NCBI GenBank assembly: GCA_025149285.1
Contig: CP102274.1
Coordinates: 3,002,001-3,066,000, forward strand
DNA length: 64,000 nt
Direction of reading: 5' to 3'
Source: Hungatella hathewayi
GTDB lineage: Bacteria > Bacillota > Clostridia > Lachnospirales > Lachnospiraceae
The notes under the pieces are model-generated. The model worked only from the letters and a program-made list of their open reading frames with translations. It did not search any database and had not been told where the DNA came from. Shown piece by piece: positions 1 to 7,721 of this stretch. Position 1 is the stretch's first letter. Each line of letters begins with the position of its first letter. Made by a program: the position numbers and the translations under genes.

Positions 1-1455
1 CAGGCACTGCATCAGTGGACATTCTATGAAAACAAGCCGTATCGGCCGTTTTTCGAACAATTTGTGGAGGAAGGAGCGGAATTTACACACGCCTGCTGTG
101 CGGCGCCTCTGTGTGGGCCGTCGAGAAGAACGCTTCTCACAGGTCTGTATCCGCATGCACATAAACAGTATCACAATGAGACCAATCCGCCGTACAGCGA
201 TGAAGTCTATCTGGATTCTCTGGCCGAAGCAGGGTATCGGAACTACTATTTTGGCAAATGGCATGCAGGGCCGGGGTGTGCGCTGGACCATCACTGCGAA
301 GGATTGTCTCCGGAGGAGTATGGGAATCCATATGTCACAAAGGAATATAAAGACTATTTGAAAAAACGGAATCTTCCGGCGGCCGCTCACCGGATCGAAA
401 GGGTCTTTTTCTGGGCGGATAAGAGCCAGCAGGCGTATCAGAAGGGCTCTCCGGATGAAGTGCCGAGAAATGGAGAACTCTTTAAACTGCAGGACCCCAG
501 ACACTGCTGTGAAGCCGCTTACGGAATTACGGTGACTCCCAAGGAAACATTGGAATTTTTCTTCCTGTCAGAATTGGCATGTGAAAAACTGGAAGAACTG
601 AGCGCAGATGGAGATGAGGCTCCATTTTCCCTGAGAGTGGATTTCTGGGGACCTCATCAGCCATACTTTCCAACTCAGGAGTATTATGATCTGTATAAGG
701 ATGTCTCTTATCCGCCCTATGCCAGTTTCAGCAGCGGCCTCGATGGGAAACCGGAGGTTTATTTCACGGAGAAAAATGTACCGATCGGAAAAGACAACCG
801 CATCGTTATTCCCAATGCTCTTGACTGGAAAGCATATGAAGAGATGCTCAAATGCTGTGCGGCGCAGATTACAATGATCGACGAGGCTGTCGGCAGAATA
901 CTGGATAAGGTAAAGGAACTGGGAATGGAAGAAAATACGATCATTATCTGGACTGCCGACCATGGCGATGGTCTTGCCTGTCACGGAGGCCATTTCGACA
1001 AAGGGTCGTATTTATCCCAGGAGGTTTTAAGAGTTCCTTTAGGAATCAAGTGGAAAGGAACCATAGAGGCGGGAATGAAGATCGATGCTCCGGTCTGCAC
1101 GGTCGATGTGCCTGTGACAATTATGGATGCGGCCGGATTAACGTACAAAAACAGCGTGCACGGAGAAAGCCTGATTCCGATCTGCCAGGGAAAACGGAAG
1201 CCGGAGTACGCAGTGAGCGAAACGTATGGTCTTGGGTATGGGGAGTATGTGAAGGCAAGGGCAGTCACGGATGAAAATTACAAGCTGATTGCTACGCTGG
1301 GACAGACCTATGAACTGTATGATTTGAAGGCTGATCCGTATGAGCTGAAAAACCGGTATGACGATCCGGACTACCGTGCGGTCCAGGCAGAGATGACGAA
1401 GAAATTAAAAGAGTGGCAGAGAGAAACCGGCGACAATATTCCGTTTTTTCATTGA
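1..1455 (+). CDS. Sulfatase (formylglycine-dependent), 5' end outside window
   Basis: Hydrolyses sulfate esters; in a gut-type anaerobe the substrate is probably host glycan or another sulfated carbohydrate, which is inference. The reading frame is open from base 1, so the N-terminus lies upstream. Near the visible start is the sulfatase signature Cys-Gly-Pro-Ser-Arg (Cys codon at 112-114) followed by RTLLTG; this Cys is converted to formylglycine, and a Cys-type enzyme in an anaerobe normally needs the radical-SAM maturase anSME, not seen here. A later ADHGD motif with nearby His residues fits the metal and sulfate site. The C-terminal part (YELYDLKADPYELKN) is typical of the family. A LacI regulator follows 52 bp downstream and may control it. 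Substrate specificity cannot be read from sequence. Confidence 0.93.
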   Translation, partial: QALHQWTFYENKPYRPFFEQFVEEGAEFTHACCAAPLCGPSRRTLLTGLYPHAHKQYHNETNPPYSDEVYLDSLAEAGYRNYYFGKWHAGPGCALDHHCEGLSPEEYGNPYVTKEYKDYLKKRNLPAAAHRIERVFFWADKSQQAYQKGSPDEVPRNGELFKLQDPRHCCEAAYGITVTPKETLEFFFLSELACEKLEELSADGDEAPFSLRVDFWGPHQPYFPTQEYYDLYKDVSYPPYASFSSGLDGKPEVYFTEKNVPIGKDNRIVIPNALDWKAYEEMLKCCAAQITMIDEAVGRILDKVKELGMEENTIIIWTADHGDGLACHGGHFDKGSYLSQEVLRVPLGIKWKGTIEAGMKIDAPVCTVDVPVTIMDAAGLTYKNSVHGESLIPICQGKRKPEYAVSETYGLGYGEYVKARAVTDENYKLIATLGQTYELYDLKADPYELKNRYDDPDYRAVQAEMTKKLKEWQRETGDNIPFFH

Positions 1456-1507
1456 GACAGATTACCATCGAACGGAGGTTAGGGGTATCATACAGAGAGG
1501 AGAAGGT

Positions 1508-2533
1508 ATGACATTAAAAGAAATTGCACAGGAGACCGGACTGTCTGTTTCGACAGTATCCAGGATTATCAATAAAGAAAACTACAAGTGCACCTCACGG
1601 GAAGCGGAAGCCAGAGTGTGGGAGATTGTACGGAACTCAGGCTATACCCCTAACCTGATGGCAAAAGAGTTAAAAAAGAACGGGTCAAAAAGACCAATGA
1701 GCCGCAATATCTCCTGCCTTTTTGCCAGAACGGAAAATTCTGTGGCAGAACAGTTTTTTTCTCCGATAGCACAGGCGGTAGAACAGGAAGCCCTTGTTCA
1801 GGGCTGTCCCCTCGGCTATTCTTTTTCCATGCTGCATATTTCAGAAATACAGAATGAGAGGATCAGCCAGCTGGAAAAGGATGGGATCGTTGTGCTGGGA
1901 AAACCGGGAAGCGATCTGGACCGGCTTTTGCGGGATAAATTCAAGAATGTGGTGGTGGTTGGAATTGATGTGAATGAGGTCCCGTTTGACCGGGTCCGGT
2001 GTGACGGATACGAGGCAGCGAAAACCGCGATCCGGTATTTGTATGATTTAGGCCACCGCAGAATCGGTTACGCGGGATTAAAAGATATTTCTGCATATGA
2101 TGCATATTTTGATTTCTTTACCGAGCACAACATGAAGATCGATGAATCTGTGATCCATGGCTACAAGTCTGCATTCGGGATTGACTATAAAGCGGCCTGT
2201 GCCTTCCTTCAGGCAGAGAAGGATCTGCTTCCAACGGCATATTTCTGCAGCTGTGATATGATTGCGGTCGGTATTATCCGGGCGTGCCGGGAACTTAAGA
2301 TTAAGGTGCCGGAAGAATTATCGGTTGTAGGAATTGATAATATCGAGATGGGACAGATTGTTTCGCCAATGCTGACGACCGTCAATGTGCCTGTGAGGGA
2401 GATGGGGCGCATGGCTGTGAAGATTCTGCTGGACCGGATCAATAAGGGGCATACATCGGCAGTCAATATCGAGTTTCCGACAGAACTTGTAAAAAGAGAA
2501 AGCTGCGTGGCGCTGCCCGTGAAAAAGGCGTGA
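1508..2533 (+). CDS. LacI-family transcriptional regulator
   Basis: DNA-binding repressor that responds to a small sugar-like ligand. The N-terminus MTLKEIAQETGLSVSTVSRIIN is the LacI helix-turn-helix with hinge, and the remaining roughly 270 residues are a periplasmic-binding-protein-like sensor domain (GYEAAKTAIRYLYDLGHRRI; VVGIDNIEMGQIVSPMLTTV). At 341 aa it has the usual family length. The start has a good ribosome site (gaggagaag) just upstream. It lies 52 bp behind the sulfatase on the same strand, so the two are probably co-transcribed and the protein likely regulates sulfated-glycan use. No clear palindromic LacI operator is visible in the short gap between them; its operator would lie before the window. 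Confidence 0.93.
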   Translation: MTLKEIAQETGLSVSTVSRIINKENYKCTSREAEARVWEIVRNSGYTPNLMAKELKKNGSKRPMSRNISCLFARTENSVAEQFFSPIAQAVEQEALVQGCPLGYSFSMLHISEIQNERISQLEKDGIVVLGKPGSDLDRLLRDKFKNVVVVGIDVNEVPFDRVRCDGYEAAKTAIRYLYDLGHRRIGYAGLKDISAYDAYFDFFTEHNMKIDESVIHGYKSAFGIDYKAACAFLQAEKDLLPTAYFCSCDMIAVGIIRACRELKIKVPEELSVVGIDNIEMGQIVSPMLTTVNVPVREMGRMAVKILLDRINKGHTSAVNIEFPTELVKRESCVALPVKKA

Positions 2534-2584
2534 GGTCTCTGCCGCAGTGATAATCACGGGGACCTCCCATCTCATGCTTCCATC

Positions 2585-2612
2585 TTGCAAAATTTTCCCG
2601 GCGAGGTATAAT
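2585..2612 (+). promoter_or_regulatory. Sigma-A-type promoter for the MATE gene
   Basis: TTGCAA (2585-2590) and TATAAT (2607-2612) are separated by 16 bp and lie about 50 bp before the MATE start codon. Confidence 0.65.
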
Positions 2613-2662
2613 AAACAGGGACTATACTGCCGAATAACGGTATCATTTGATATACGGGGGAA

Positions 2663-4015
2663 ATGTTTGTGGAAAAGGATGAGGGATTATACCGCCGCTT
2701 TCTGTCGCTGGCGGTCGTTCTGGTGCTGCAGAATGTGGTGACGCTGAGCGTAAATCTGGCGGACAATATGATGCTGGGAGCATACAGCGAGACGGCTCTG
2801 GCCGGGGTGGCCGCAGTCAATCAGATTCAGTTCGTCTATCAGCAGCTTCTGCACGCGCTGGGAGACGGTGTGGTAATTGTGGGCAGCCAGTACTGGGGGA
2901 AGAATCAGACTGTGCCCATGAAAAGGCTGGCATCGGCGGCCATGCGCTTTGGACTGGTTCTGTCCATCGCTCTGTTTGCGGTCGTGAGCCTGATTCCATA
3001 CCGCGTTATGGGAATTTTCACACGGGACAGCGGAATCATCGCAGAGGGTGCCCGGTACTTAAATATTATCCGATTTACCTACCTGTTTTTTGCAGTGACA
3101 CAGATTCTTCTGGCTACTCTCCGCAGTGTCGAGACAGTAAAAATCGCGTTTAAACTGTCTGTTCTCACTCTGTTCGTCAACTGCGGCATCAATTACGTTC
3201 TGATAAACGGTCATTTCGGAGCTCCGGAGATGGGCGTGAAGGGCGCTGCCATCGGCACTCTGGCCGCGCGGATTCTGGAATGTATTGTTTTACTACTCTA
3301 CATATCGAAAAGAGAGCGGAAGCTTAACTTAAAATGGCGGGATTATCTCGCGTGGGACCGCATCCTGACCGGTGACTACTTAAAAGTTACGATTCCCATG
3401 CTCACCGTACAGGGGCTCTGGGGTGTCAATACGGCGCTGCAGACGGTCATTCTGGGGCACATGACGGCCAATGCCATCGCAGCCAACAGTGTGGCGTCGA
3501 CCCTGTTTTTGATGGTGAAGTCCATGGCGGTGGGATCGGCTGCGGCCACGTCCGTCATGATCGGAAAGGCAGTTGGAAGCGGAGACTGTGACCGGGCCGT
3601 GAGCTACGCGCGAAGCCTGCAGAGAATCTTCGTTCTGATCGGAATCGTGTCCGGCACCCTTCTTTTCTTTATCCGGATACCGGTACTAAGCCTGTATGAC
3701 CTTTCGGCGGAAACCCGGGAGATGGCAAACACGTTCCTGATTATTTTAAGCGTTGTATGCGTGGGGATGTCCTATCAGATGCCGACGAATAACGGAATTA
3801 TCCGCGGCGGGGGAAATCCCATGTTCGTGGTTAAGATGGATTTAATCAGTATCTGGCTGATCGTCATACCGGTCTCCCTTTTCATGGCATTTGTCGTAAA
3901 GGCATCTCCGGTCGTGGTAGTCTGCTGCCTGAATGCGGATCAGATTTTTAAGGTGGTTCCTGCCTTCCTTGAGGTGAGGTACGGAAACTGGATGAGGAAG
4001 CTGACGAGAGATTAG
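2663..4015 (+). CDS. MATE-family multidrug/cation exporter
   Basis: Membrane antiporter that exports organic cations or other small compounds using a Na+ or H+ gradient. The 450 residues form about twelve hydrophobic segments in two pseudo-symmetric halves, with MATE hallmarks: an early QNVVTLSVNLADNMMLGAYSETALAGV segment, GAAIGTLAARILE in the first half, and GNPMFVVKMDLISIWLIVIPV in the second. Length is normal. ATG at 2663 sits only a few bases after the gggggaa ribosome site; GTG at 2669 would have better spacing and is an alternative start. The gene has its own promoter and is followed by an SOS-type promoter, so it is probably monocistronic. The substrate is unknown. Confidence 0.92.
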   Translation: MFVEKDEGLYRRFLSLAVVLVLQNVVTLSVNLADNMMLGAYSETALAGVAAVNQIQFVYQQLLHALGDGVVIVGSQYWGKNQTVPMKRLASAAMRFGLVLSIALFAVVSLIPYRVMGIFTRDSGIIAEGARYLNIIRFTYLFFAVTQILLATLRSVETVKIAFKLSVLTLFVNCGINYVLINGHFGAPEMGVKGAAIGTLAARILECIVLLLYISKRERKLNLKWRDYLAWDRILTGDYLKVTIPMLTVQGLWGVNTALQTVILGHMTANAIAANSVASTLFLMVKSMAVGSAAATSVMIGKAVGSGDCDRAVSYARSLQRIFVLIGIVSGTLLFFIRIPVLSLYDLSAETREMANTFLIILSVVCVGMSYQMPTNNGIIRGGGNPMFVVKMDLISIWLIVIPVSLFMAFVVKASPVVVVCCLNADQIFKVVPAFLEVRYGNWMRKLTRD

Positions 4016-4067
4016 AGACCCGAACTCCCAAACTGTGCCGAAGAAGAACTGTGACAAAAAATAGTAG

Positions 4068-4096
4068 TTGATAAAAGAACGTATGTTCTGTATAAT
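4068..4096 (+). promoter_or_regulatory. LexA (SOS)-controlled promoter
   Basis: TTGATA (4068-4073) and TATAAT (4091-4096) are 17 bp apart. The spacer holds the perfect palindrome AGAACGTATGTTCT (4076-4089), which contains GAAC-N4-GTTC and fits the Gram-positive LexA consensus GAACRNRYGTTC exactly. A LexA dimer here would block RNA polymerase until DNA damage. Confidence 0.85.
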
Positions 4097-4143
4097 GATA
4101 CTATGATTGTCAGAACGCAGAGTTCAGGGAGGAGATTCTGGAG

Positions 4144-4470
4144 ATGGAAAAATTACTGGATGTGATAGAGCGAAAGGACGCTTTGGTGATAGCCCTGTCG
4201 GATGGCCATATCCGTGCTGTGGACTTAAGCGGGTATCATCGCGGGAATGAAGCGGAGATATCCGCGGAAGAACTGTATGAGGAAGGCAAGAGGGTCTATA
4301 CGATCCTGCCCGAGGACATGGAACAGCTGCAGAACTGCGAGTACATATTCCGGGAAGATGCCATGTGGGTCCGGTATGGGAGTAAGCTTCACGAGGAACT
4401 GCAGGAACACCGTCTGCAGGAACTTCTAGACCGGGAGATCTACTGCGAGGACGAAAACGGCATGCAGTAA
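4144..4470 (+). CDS. Small acidic protein of unknown function, predicted SOS-induced
   Basis: I do not recognise this 108-residue protein. It is soluble and acidic, with no signal peptide, membrane segment or obvious metal-binding motif. The N-terminal half (LDVIERKDALVIALSDGHIRAVDLSGY) looks like a small beta-rich fold, and the C-terminal half (GSKLHEELQEHRLQELLDREIY) is probably helical. The ATG follows the ribosome site gggaggag. What gives it meaning is the promoter, which has an exact LexA box between -35 and -10, so it should be induced by DNA damage. It is followed by a strong terminator and is therefore a single-gene unit. A checkpoint, repair-accessory or nuclease-inhibitor role is possible but is speculation. 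The protein does not resemble YneA-type division inhibitors, which have a membrane segment and LysM. Confidence 0.8.
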   Translation: MEKLLDVIERKDALVIALSDGHIRAVDLSGYHRGNEAEISAEELYEEGKRVYTILPEDMEQLQNCEYIFREDAMWVRYGSKLHEELQEHRLQELLDREIYCEDENGMQ

Positions 4471-4513
4471 ACAGAAAATCATTGGCTGAAACGGAACTTA
4501 CGTGCTGAAAAAG

Positions 4514-4570
4514 AAACGTGCCGGACTGCCGGGAAATACGATGATTTCCGGCGGTTCGGCACGTTTTTCT
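4514..4570 (+). terminator. Rho-independent terminator
   Basis: A long hairpin with arms AAACGTGCCGGACTGCCGG and CCGGCGGTTCGGCACGTTTT around a short loop, ending in a T run. It closes the SOS-type single-gene unit. Confidence 0.85.
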
Positions 4571-4679
4571 GCCTGTTGGTCATTTTTATTTCTGGTCTTT
4601 TGCAGGTATGGTATCAAAAAAGCGTCATATTAAACCGTTATGTTCGATTGTCAAATTACCTTTTGATGGGGAATCATGC

Positions 4680-5255
4680 TTATGAATTTATAAACAGGCT
4701 GGCTGTGTTAAAATAACCGGTAAAATCCACTGTGCTAAAATTTGTTGTGTCAACTTTTATTATTTTTCCGCCAATATGAAACATATCGAGATTATGGCAC
4801 CATTTATCGAACTCACTATAAGAAGGAATAAATCCCATTTTATTTACCTGTCCTCGTTCGAGAGTATTTTCCCGTTCGATAAAGCGCTGATGCAATACCT
4901 GTGTATCGCCCATAAACTGAAACGTCAATGGTGTATAATCATATTTATGAATCAATGTTTTTATCACACTGGATTCGTCTGTCTTTTTGATTCCCGCAGG
5001 TGCAAAATTCCCTTCGATAATGAATGGATATCCTGTTTCCATAAGTCTTTCCGTTACATACATCATGGCGTCAAATGTAACAGCAGAAAAACGACTGCTT
5101 TCATATCGGTCTGCGATAGACAGGCTGCTGCATAATGCAATCTTAAAGGTATCTTTTATCAGATATGGTATAGTCAGCGTTTTGGATAATTGTACTGCAA
5201 AAGTAGATTTTCCAGAGGCCAGATACCCCTCAATAACAATTATTTTTTTATTCAA
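4680..5255 (-). CDS. P-loop kinase / AAA-like ATP-binding protein
   Basis: Probable small nucleotide-binding kinase of the broad zeta-toxin/adenylate-kinase-like P-loop class; the substrate is unknown. The N-terminus MNKKIIVIEGYLASGKST carries Walker A (G10 to S17). A later hydrophobic stretch, YPFIIEGNFA, probably holds the Walker B-like or substrate segment. The start is TTG at 5253-5255, supported by an AGGAGG site five to ten bases before it; no ATG lies nearby. It sits 33 bp behind the SleB-like hydrolase on the same strand and could be read from that promoter. Base composition is clearly more AT-rich than both neighbours, suggesting recent acquisition. An antibiotic phosphotransferase or a toxin-like kinase are alternatives I cannot exclude. 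Confidence 0.75.
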   Translation of the reverse strand: MNKKIIVIEGYLASGKSTFAVQLSKTLTIPYLIKDTFKIALCSSLSIADRYESSRFSAVTFDAMMYVTERLMETGYPFIIEGNFAPAGIKKTDESSVIKTLIHKYDYTPLTFQFMGDTQVLHQRFIERENTLERGQVNKMGFIPSYSEFDKWCHNLDMFHIGGKIIKVDTTNFSTVDFTGYFNTASLFINS

Positions 5256-5288
5256 GCGAACACCTCCTGATAGAAATGAGTGATTAGT

Positions 5289-6419
5289 TCATTTTTTATA
5301 GAAACAGTTCCCATCCACAACCGTGTAGGAAGCGTAGCTGTTATAGTCGGCGCGCTTTGCTGATTGAAAGAAAAGGTAGTCTCCGATGTTGTTCGAACCG
5401 GAGAGAGCAGCCTTCGCAGCTTTTAATGCATCGGAGGAAGGGCCTTTTGCCAGATATTTATCCAGAAGGCCTGATGTGGCGCCTGGAAACTGGCCGTCGG
5501 CATAGATTACGTCGGTGATGGAATTTCCCCAGCGTCCGGATTTTACCCGGTTGACGATGACGCTGGCCACAGCCAGCTGGCCGTCATAGGAACGGCTGCC
5601 GGATTCCATCATTACACAGGCTGCCATTAAGTAGATTTCATCAGAGGAGGCATTGATCACATACTTTGGTTTTTCTTCCTCTTTCTTCTTTTCTTTACTC
5701 TCCGCAGTCTTTAATGCAGCCTGCTCGGCTTCCATGCTGACTGCTTTCCCTGGAGTAAGGCTCACCTTTGCATACTGACTGGAAATATAGCCGGAGGTAT
5801 CCGAGGACAGCTGAACCCTGATCCAGCCGTCGGACTCTTCAAGAACCGGATAATAATCGTCTGCCGCAGCAAGTCCGATGATTGCCGCGTCGGTGGAAGG
5901 AGTCTCGCGTACATGCAGTGTCTGTGTAGTAACCCTGGCTGTAAACAGCCCCAGTTCTTTGGCTAAGGGCTTGATATCCTGACCGAATACGAGATAATCG
6001 TTTTTCAGCCAGCCTTCCAGGCCGCCGGACCGGATCTTTGTCCAGCCGTCTTTCTTTTCCAGAACTGTGCCGCCGGCTCCCCGATAGCATTTGCCCAGAA
6101 CTTTTCCTTCCAGAGAGGGCTCGGCCCGCAGATTGAGGACGTCGGTGACATTGGCTACAGCCTTGTTATCATATTCGGAGGCAGCAGGAGCGTAGGTTAC
6201 CGGAACTTCTTTTCGCTCGATATCGGCCTGGGGAACCGAAAACGCCGATTTGACGCTGACGGAACCGCCGACGGTGACAATATCTGTCTTCGCCGTATCC
6301 GGCAAAGACAAAGTCAGGTGTCCCGGCGATGAAAACGCGGTGAGACTCAAAGCAGCTGCAATGGCAGCAGCAGTTAAGACGGCGCGGTTTTCCCGGGTAT
6401 TTTTCCATGGATGCTTCAT
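5289..6419 (-). CDS. Secreted SH3-domain cell-wall hydrolase (SleB/Hydrolase_2 family)
   Basis: Cleaves peptidoglycan outside the membrane. A basic N-terminus followed by a hydrophobic stretch (RAVLTAAAIAAALSLTAFSS) is a signal peptide. Two bacterial SH3 domains follow (NVTDVLNLRAEPSLEGKVLG near residue 95 and TTQTLHVRETPSTDAAIIG near residue 165), then a Lys/Glu-rich linker, then a C-terminal Hydrolase_2 domain (DEIYLMAACVMMESGSRSYDGQLAVASVIVNR to YTVVDGNCFYKK) with the conserved catalytic-type Glu in MMESG. The family contains SleB and CwlJ spore cortex enzymes, but this architecture resembles vegetative YkvT-like hydrolases. It has a near-perfect promoter with a WalR-type box next to it, fitting a role in wall turnover. 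The P-loop gene lies downstream. Confidence 0.92.
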   Translation of the reverse strand: MKHPWKNTRENRAVLTAAAIAAALSLTAFSSPGHLTLSLPDTAKTDIVTVGGSVSVKSAFSVPQADIERKEVPVTYAPAASEYDNKAVANVTDVLNLRAEPSLEGKVLGKCYRGAGGTVLEKKDGWTKIRSGGLEGWLKNDYLVFGQDIKPLAKELGLFTARVTTQTLHVRETPSTDAAIIGLAAADDYYPVLEESDGWIRVQLSSDTSGYISSQYAKVSLTPGKAVSMEAEQAALKTAESKEKKKEEEKPKYVINASSDEIYLMAACVMMESGSRSYDGQLAVASVIVNRVKSGRWGNSITDVIYADGQFPGATSGLLDKYLAKGPSSDALKAAKAALSGSNNIGDYLFFQSAKRADYNSYASYTVVDGNCFYKK

Positions 6420-6461
6420 AAAAACCTCTGATTTTCTGTAAAATTGTGGATTTCCATAAAT

Positions 6462-6513
6462 GTTACAAAAATATTACAAAAAATACTATAGCAATTTTTT
6501 GTATACTTGTCAA
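6462..6513 (-). promoter_or_regulatory. Promoter of the SleB-like gene with WalR-type box
   Basis: Read on the minus strand, TTGACA (6508-6513) and TATAGT (6485-6490) are 17 bp apart. Directly downstream lies TGTAAT-N5-TGTAAC (6478 down to 6462), matching the WalR (YycF) consensus TGTWAH-N5-TGTWAH. A site over the start point would favour repression when WalR is bound. Confidence 0.72.
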
Positions 6514-6601
6514 GTTTCGACACGATTTGCACACTGGCCGCGCCGGCTGGCAGCAGACGGCGACGGCGGACCTGCGGGCATCGGATGGCGGTAGTTCCTG
6601 C

Positions 6602-6630
6602 TTGATAATTTTACTCAAATATATTATGAT
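6602..6630 (+). promoter_or_regulatory. Sigma-A-type promoter before the EAL remnant and AraC gene
   Basis: TTGATA (6602-6607) and TATGAT (6625-6630) with a 17-bp spacer, ending 10 bp before the ATG at 6640. The upstream stretch 6530-6600 is unusually GC-rich compared with its flanks and shows no other feature. Confidence 0.55.
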
Positions 6631-6639
6631 TTGGGTAAC

Positions 6640-6795
6640 ATGACAGAGGAGGATAATATGGAACTTTTAACGAACGCAGGCTGTGATGTGATTCAGGGCT
6701 ATCTATTCGCAAAACCGATGCCGAAGGAAGCGTTTGAAGCAATGCCGGGCAGCACGGATCATCTGTCCATGAATCATCGTGAGCAGGGCGGTTGA
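6640..6795 (+). pseudogene. C-terminal remnant of an EAL-domain c-di-GMP phosphodiesterase
   Basis: A 51-codon frame (or 45 codons from the ATG at 6658, which has a strong aggagg site). It encodes NAGCDVIQGYLFAKPMP, which is the conserved last strand and helix of EAL domains (G-C-D-x-x-Q-G-Y-L-F-x-K-P-M-P). All catalytic parts of the domain (EAL, Glu and Asp metal ligands) are missing, so it cannot hydrolyse c-di-GMP. A promoter and ribosome site stand directly before it, which suggests an internal deletion that removed nearly the whole gene but kept its expression signals. Its last 17 bases overlap the start of the AraC gene, so translation of the two may be coupled. A functional micro-ORF leader is the alternative. 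Confidence 0.72.
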
Positions 6796-7645
6796 GTCAG
6801 GGGCACCGGTATTTCACAGGCTGTATCACCCGATTACATCGCGTCCGTTCCTGTCGGACCGAAGTTACAGGGAATACAGCCCGTGTGAATTGCTGTGCCC
6901 TTATATTTTATGCTATTGGACTATGGAAGATGAGGTCCCGCAGGAGATGGACGGAAAGGAACCGGGGTCTCCGGTTCTGGTGATTCCGGATACGTGTGCA
7001 GACATTATCGTCCGCATCAACCATACGAGACAGGAGATTTCCGGATTCCTGTGCGGAATTCAGGATCAGCCGTTTCATTCCGTTCCCCATGTCAGCGGGG
7101 ACGAGGTCAGCTGCTTTGCAATCCGGTTCTATTTCTGGAGCGCCGGGCTTTTTCTGAATTTAAATTATAAAGAGACTTCGAACACTACGATTGAACTGGA
7201 GGAACTGGGCAGGGACTGGAGCCTGCTGTTAGAACCGTTTTTCTATCTGACCGGCATGGAGGAGCGGATCGCTCACGTGGAGAAATTCCTGCTGAAAAAA
7301 CTGGCGTCAATCGAGTGGAATCCGGATCTCTTCAATGCGGTCCACCGGATTCTTGCTTCAGCCGGAAGGATCTCCGTGAAGGACATCTGCGAGTACAGCT
7401 GTGTCAGCCAGAGACAGATGGAGCGGATCTTCTTAAAAGAGGCGGGGCTGCCGATCAAACGGATCGCAGGCATGGTACGGTATCAGAATGTGTGGAGAGA
7501 GATGGCGTTCAGGGAGGCATTTGACATTCAGGATGCGGTTTACCGCTACGGTTATACCGATCAGGCCCACCTGCTGAAGGAATTCCGGCGCTATCACGGG
7601 ATGGCGCCGGAGGAGGCGCGGCGGATCGCGCGGCTGAACCGGTAG
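6779..7645 (+). CDS. AraC-family transcriptional regulator
   Basis: Transcription factor with an N-terminal sensor domain (about residues 1-170, like the DUF6597 type: YREYSPCELLCPYILCYWTM, ETSNTTIELEELG) and a C-terminal double helix-turn-helix (ISVKDICEYSCVSQRQMERIFLKEAGLPIKRIAGMVRYQ, then AVYRYGYTDQAHLLKEFRRYHGMAPEEAR). At 288 aa its length is usual. The start used is GTG at 6779, overlapping the end of the EAL remnant; no good ribosome site is visible, so coupled translation or a start slightly further in is possible. The target is not clear; the alpha-toroid-like gene 76 bp downstream is one candidate. Confidence 0.88.
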   Translation: MSRAVESGAPVFHRLYHPITSRPFLSDRSYREYSPCELLCPYILCYWTMEDEVPQEMDGKEPGSPVLVIPDTCADIIVRINHTRQEISGFLCGIQDQPFHSVPHVSGDEVSCFAIRFYFWSAGLFLNLNYKETSNTTIELEELGRDWSLLLEPFFYLTGMEERIAHVEKFLLKKLASIEWNPDLFNAVHRILASAGRISVKDICEYSCVSQRQMERIFLKEAGLPIKRIAGMVRYQNVWREMAFREAFDIQDAVYRYGYTDQAHLLKEFRRYHGMAPEEARRIARLNR

Positions 7646-7721
7646 CATGTCGTTTTTTTACAATACAAAGCGGCCGGTTTCTGGTATCGTATCGGTTACA
7701 ACACGGAAGGAGATCAGGAAT

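Noticed and set aside
2532..2569. GAGGTC...GACCTC hairpin after the LacI gene as terminator
   Set aside because: Stem is short, loop is long and there is no T run.
4776..5135. Plus-strand open frame opposite the P-loop gene
   Set aside because: It lies wholly antisense to a gene with Walker A and a good ribosome site; its product has no recognisable features.
6530..6600. GC-rich patch before the EAL remnant, possibly more of the lost gene
   Set aside because: Translation in the relevant frames shows no EAL or GGDEF motif; left as unexplained sequence.
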